A stretch of DNA of 64,000 nucleotides from Cristatella mucedo (Eukaryota; Bryozoa; Phylactolaemata; Cristatellidae). The notes beneath the pieces are model-generated. The model was not told the DNA's origin. It was given only the letters and a program-made list of their open reading frames with translations, and did not search any database. Shown here piece by piece: positions 48,997-64,000 of this stretch; the first letter of the stretch is position 1; each line of letters begins with the position of its first letter. The position numbers were made by a program, and so were the translations under genes. The DNA lies in NCBI GenBank assembly GCA_009760855.2, contig WPIO01000004.1, forward strand, positions 13,897,501 through 13,961,500, read 5' to 3'.

Positions 48997-49195
48997 GCCG
49001 ATTTCTCAATGCTAAAGACGCGTGAGATAAATCTCTGCCGATTTATCAATGCTAAAGACGCGTGAGATAAATCTCTGCCGATTTCTTAATGCTAAAGACA
49101 CGTGAGATAAATCTCTGCCGATTTCTCAATGCTAAAGACACGTGAGATAAATCTCTGCCGATTTCTCAATGTTAAAGACGCGTGAGATAAATCTC
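48997..49195. repeat. 40-bp satellite-like repeat, five copies
   Basis: Units of GCCGATTTCTCAATGCTAAA and GACGCGTGAGATAAATCTCT are repeated five times with one or two changes each. Confidence 0.95.
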
Positions 49196-49199
49196 CCAT

Positions 49200-49784
49200 T
49201 CTTCTCGCCGCCTCACGTTCCTGGCTTCGAGGGCCACGATTTATATACAAGCGAGCGCTTTTACAAACATTCCAACTTAATAGTTCATAATTTTCCGTAC
49301 TTTATGGAATTCACAGCGTCAGGCCGTGTAGGATTATATTAGTTAAGACGGAGAGGGCTGCTTATATCGCTGCACTATGCTACATTGCAAATTTAAAATC
49401 CACCGACGCTAAGAATGAATCGTTGGAATTTGACGTTGTCGCTGCTTAGGTCACGATGCATCAGGTTAACTGCTTTTCACAATCAAGCATCTGTAAGCGG
49501 AGCAAAAAAAATCTCCAACATAGCCATGTTCAATTTCGTTGACAGTAAATTCAGAGATGATTATCTCGGCCGCAAAATTTACACGATCTGGCCAGTACAT
49601 ATAGCTGACATAATCATTTCCTATTCAGACCACAATTGAGTTGATTTCATTGCAGCAAGAGAGATAAATTCCTTGACATGATCAGAGCGGGGCCAATATA
49701 ATGACCACCTCTACTAATGATCAGCTGCTTAGTTTGAAGCCCGGAAGGATAATGAATGAAAGGGACACGAGTTAAATGAGAGCG

Positions 49785-49790
<6 letters not shown>
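49200..49790. other. Intergenic region, nothing recognised
   Basis: One 74-codon open frame (49,415-49,639) without known motif. Confidence 0.4.

Positions 49791-49838
<48 letters not shown>
49791..49838. repeat. (GA)n microsatellite
   Basis: An uninterrupted GA run. Confidence 0.95.
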
Positions 49839-49839
<1 letters not shown>

Positions 49840-49841
<2 letters not shown>

Positions 49842-50765
49842 TGCTTACTTGCTACCTGCCTTCAATTGCTGCCGTACAATTAGCTCATAAGCCCGCACAG
49901 AAACCCTAAGAGGCAGGACTACAAGCGAGCCTTGAGGATCCCACTGCTCACCGCCAGCGTGCAGGAAAACAGTTCGGAGCGATGTAGATGTTCGGTAAGG
50001 CGAGAGACAAATCTACTCTCTCCCCCCCCCCCGCCGTCGCCGCCATTTGAAGCGGCTGAACAGAACAGCTAGTCTGCTGAATCGTAAGAATCAGAGAGGT
50101 CTCGCCGTCCTGAACTCGAATAAAAGAGGAAGAGTAGGAGGACGCTTTACCTTTGTGGCATTTATCAGCAGCAAGAAGTGTCCTTGAACTGAATACGTCG
50201 CTCGACAAGAAGCCAATGAAGATAATTCCGTAGCTTCTATCCGAACCTTTGCAGACGCGTCCGCCGCCACTTGGCCAGAACTGGTGGATGCGCCAGACTC
50301 TCGGCCTTTGGCGAATGTGAAACTTGTTTGGATCTCTCCACTGCACCGCTATCATTCACATTCGCCACTGAGGCAAACGGTTCCATTTCGATCCATTCAT
50401 TCATACGAGACGCGTCAATTACACGATTGGCAGATGTGTCTGTTGCTTTCAGCTAAACTAACTCATTGCAGGAGCGAGAAAATATAGCGACGTAGTCACG
50501 CCAAACAAACGAACAGCTTTGTTCGCCCAACCTTTCAGAGGCAGTAAATCGGAAAGGTAAGTTAAAGGCTAGCGACGCTTGCCTGGAGGCAATTGGATGC
50601 ATGAACAGTTTGCACACCGCCTGTCTTTTGCAGCGGCTGTGCTTCTGCAGGAAGCTCTAAATTTAGGCGTCGCCGGATAAAGGAAGCCGATGTATGTACG
50701 AAGATGACGCTCCGAGCGTCTCCAAACAGTGCAATCACGTGAAAGATTGGCCATTGCTGCTGCAA
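49840..50765. other. Intergenic region, nothing recognised
   Basis: A run of ten C lies near 50,022. Open frames on both strands have no known motif. Confidence 0.4.
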
Positions 50766-50789
50766 AGATAGCTACAAGCAGCCAGGCGG

Positions 50790-50985
50790 GTCGCCAGCTC
50801 TTCAATTCGACCCGTGGCCCGGACCCGCCTAGGCGGCTCTGGGCCTGGGCCTACCGGCCGGGCATAGGCAAATTTAGCGGCCTAGGCAAACTTGCAGACT
50901 AGGCCCGGCCCAGCCTGGCCTAGGTGTGGCAACGCGCCTGCAAGCAACGCTGCACCAGGCGGGGCCCAACTCCTCACCACAATAT
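50790..50985. repeat. GC-rich segment of inverted and direct GGCCTAG/GGGCCTGG motifs
   Basis: CCTAGGCGG, GGGCCTGGGCCTACCGGCC, GGCCTAGGC, CCCGGCCCAGCCTGGCCTAG and related strings repeat in both orientations. This strong secondary-structure potential may mark the end of an unknown foldback element. Confidence 0.5.
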
Positions 50986-51540
50986 GCCGAGGTGTGTTTG
51001 TACTGAGGAATATTGATTGATCATAAGCTGAAATTCTTTGGCTATTGTGTGAGAGATTGACAGATAAAAAATTGCTGCTCTGTTTCTTTCCCATATTTGA
51101 AATAATAGTAAGCTAGTGAAAAGACAGCAAGGATCGATTGAGTTTAGCGGCGTTTTGAAAGTGCCATTCATTTTGAAAAAAACTTGCTGTGCGCATGAAA
51201 CAGCCCATTGATTTAAATTTAATAATAGTTTTTATGTTTATGACTTACAGTTTTAGCATCTATACGTAAAGAAAATGGCTAGTTTGTATTCATGTACAGA
51301 TCCGTAGCATACACGACCCTCGAGGTCAGTAAGAGTAGAAAGCTAAAAGTTTGGTCTTTATTAATTGGCATAGGCAAAGGACGTGGTTTAATTCTCTAGG
51401 CCTCCTAGACACAATCCTGCTGTCGATGGCTGCTTGTTGGGAATCTGTGTGCAGGACCAATATCCGGCGCTGACGTAGGTTGCGAGATTATCTGTCGCAG
51501 CAAGCGCTCCTCTTGGCTCATAATGCACGACCGATTTTGT

Positions 51541-51546
51541 AATAGT

Positions 51547-51586
<40 letters not shown>

Positions 51587-51600
51587 ATAGTAATAGTAAT
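51541..51600. repeat. (AT)n with flanking (AATAGT)n
   Basis: About 15 AT units flanked by AATAGTAATAAT-type units on both sides, immediately upstream of gene B. Confidence 0.9.
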
Positions 51601-51614
51601 AATATAGAATTTGC

Positions 51615-62386
<10,772 letters not shown>

Positions 62387-62481
62387 GTAAGAAGCATTTT
62401 CTTGGCCATTTTTAAACTGCATGAGTATTTTAGCTTCCGTATTCGAAAGAAGTAGAAATGTAAAGATAATCTGACTAAGCA

Positions 62482-62628
62482 GTCTAATTGATAAGGCTTC
62501 AGAAGCACCGTAACTGCTATCACTTCGCTTGCAGTGAGCCATAAAGCGTTGCCTACTGTAGGACTCGAGCGTACGATCTGGGTAGTGAAGTTCGCGCATC
62601 TTAAACCTAGGGTTAGACCAGAGGCAAT
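62482..62628 (-). repeat. tRNA-derived SINE, family I, minus strand
   Basis: It shows GAAGCACCGTAACTGCTATC, ACTTCGCTTGCAGTGAGCCA and the inverted B-box GGACTCGAGCGTACGATC. Confidence 0.65.
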
Positions 62629-63119
62629 TGCTAGCGAAGTATTTTCTGAAGGTATACATAGTTATAGTGTAGTTACGGGAATACAAAAACCTTGCTGGTT
62701 CAGCTATCCTGTAAAGCAATATTAAAGCATCCTTAGTAAAATGGCATGGGTTACTGGTAACTTTTCAAGCTAATATAAGGAAATAAATAATCTAGAACAA
62801 AATTAACTGCAGCTGCACGACGCGCCATAGTTAGCTAAAAGTGAACGACCAACTAAGGCGTGCTTCATGACCAAATAGGATTATTGCATGGCCATTTGAG
62901 ACCACGCTGGCTGACAAGTAAATTATTAAGCTCAATCGACGCTAGCCAACAGACTCTTTGCACTTCAGCGTGAGACCTCTTGCAACTTTCATCGAACTTA
63001 AGGCTGGCAAAGTTCAGAAAGGAATGCAAAATAGTCGGAAAGCAATACATTCTGGTTATAGACAGACACTTGTAATCACTTTATAAATTTCGATTGGTTT
63101 TATTTTTGGTCCAATCCAG

Positions 63120-63226
63120 AATTTTTCATCCAACAGCTCAAGCCAAGAGCTGCCATGAAGAACTACTTTTTACGAGTCTCATTCCTCAGCGCTCAAACTT
63201 ATACACTTGAACACTTCAGTAACTAA
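63120..63226 (+). CDS. Candidate gene B terminal exon (cytoplasmic tail)
   Basis: The acceptor TTATTTTTGGTCCAATCCAG is strong. In phase 1 it is open for 34 codons and ends in TAA: FFIQQLKPRAAMKNYFLRVS then FLSAQTYTLEHFSN. A short basic tail with two tyrosines would follow the membrane helix. No homologue in gene A was seen, so this is tentative. Another acceptor near 63,871 would give a stop after three codons. Confidence 0.3.
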
Positions 63227-63229
63227 TCA

Positions 63230-64000
63230 AAGATTTTATCGCGTTTGCAAGCCTCGTTTAGCCCTAAAGTATGTACGCCCGAAACGATTAAGTGTTTCTC
63301 ATTTAAAATTAAGAAAGCAACAGCGGTGACTGAACGAAGCGTTACTGTTAACGTGCAGCTCTGCCACCTATGGCTACTCTAATCAAAGTAATAAGTTTGG
63401 AATAGCTGGCTTGAAGTTCCTGCTGAGGAGGCCGCATCTTGCGCGTGCTTTCATATTCAAAGAAAGCGCATCGAGCCGTTAGCCACCAGAGGTTTAGCCA
63501 AGGCCAAGGGAAGGTTAAAAAAATGGCAACAGTGCCGCCATAGATATTGCAGATTAGTCGGCGTACAGAAGGAAAGGTGGAGAGGGAGCTGCAGGGCAGC
63601 AGCCACGGCACGGCAACTCGGCCATGCCGATATGCTACTTGAGATATTCTGCTACAGCCCCTGCTAGATTGCTTGGTCAGAACTGATGACGAGGACATCT
63701 ATGTCAAGAATTGTCCATTTGTGATGCATTGTGTAATCGTGGCTGCACCTGTTAAAAAAATTTGAGTTGAGTTGATGGCTGTCCCCTAAAACGTCGACGG
63801 GTTCAATTGGAATACCCTAAATAAGATGGGTATTGGTAGAGGCTGAGTTTTCTCCCTTTTTTGTTGGCAGAAGAAAGCTAGATTTCTGATAGTGATCATT
63901 TTATAGTGCGTAAGATAATTAAATATTTTTATGGACTTTACATGTACTGGACAGGAAGCGTATCAATTGATTACTTGCCCACAGAGAACTAAATATTTTC
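63230..64000. other. Unassigned end of window
   Basis: A 116-codon open frame on the minus strand (63,348-63,698) has no recognised motif. A good acceptor (CTCCCTTTTTTGTTGGCAG) ends at about 63,871. Confidence 0.35.

Overview
The window is animal (metazoan) nuclear DNA, most likely from an invertebrate. It has introns of hundreds to thousands of bases with GT-AG and GC-AG splice sites, many 5'-truncated LINEs of a CR1/L2-like type, tRNA-derived SINEs, a hAT-like DNA transposon and many microsatellites. I see no bacterial features, rRNA, intact tRNA or CRISPR. The species cannot be fixed from this sequence.

The main content is a tandem pair of paralogous immunoglobulin-superfamily receptor genes, both on the + strand. 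Gene A runs from about 24.9 to 42.5 kb and may have tail exons to 45.9 kb. Gene B runs from about 51.6 to 62.4 kb and may have a last exon near 63.2 kb. Each encodes a signal-peptide core, an atypical N-terminal beta-sandwich domain, two Ig domains, a connecting segment and one transmembrane helix. The exon series match one for one, with the same intron phases (1-0, 0-1, 1-0, 0-1, 1-2, 2-x, TM 1-1). Both genes share an unusual GC splice donor in domain 3. Both have a reading-frame problem in the same exon (first half of domain 2): an in-frame TAG in B and a frame shift in A. They could be young pseudogenes, alleles with assembly errors, or genes with unusual processing.

Layout: 0-9.2 kb holds LINE and SINE fragments, a large TA/CA microsatellite and a hAT-like element. 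9.2-24.9 kb holds GC-rich segments without a recognised gene, more LINE pieces, a duplicated 75-bp exon-like cassette at 16.5 kb and a minisatellite cluster at 21.4-23.0 kb. 24.9-46 kb is gene A, with LINEs and microsatellites in its introns. 46-51.6 kb is an intergenic repeat zone: a LINE with a SINE inserted, a CAG/GTCAGC array and a 40-bp satellite. 51.6-64 kb is gene B with further repeats.

The two genes probably encode cell-surface adhesion or recognition receptors. No signalling domain is visible, so any allorecognition or immune role is only a hypothesis suggested by tandem duplication, divergence and three extracellular domains.
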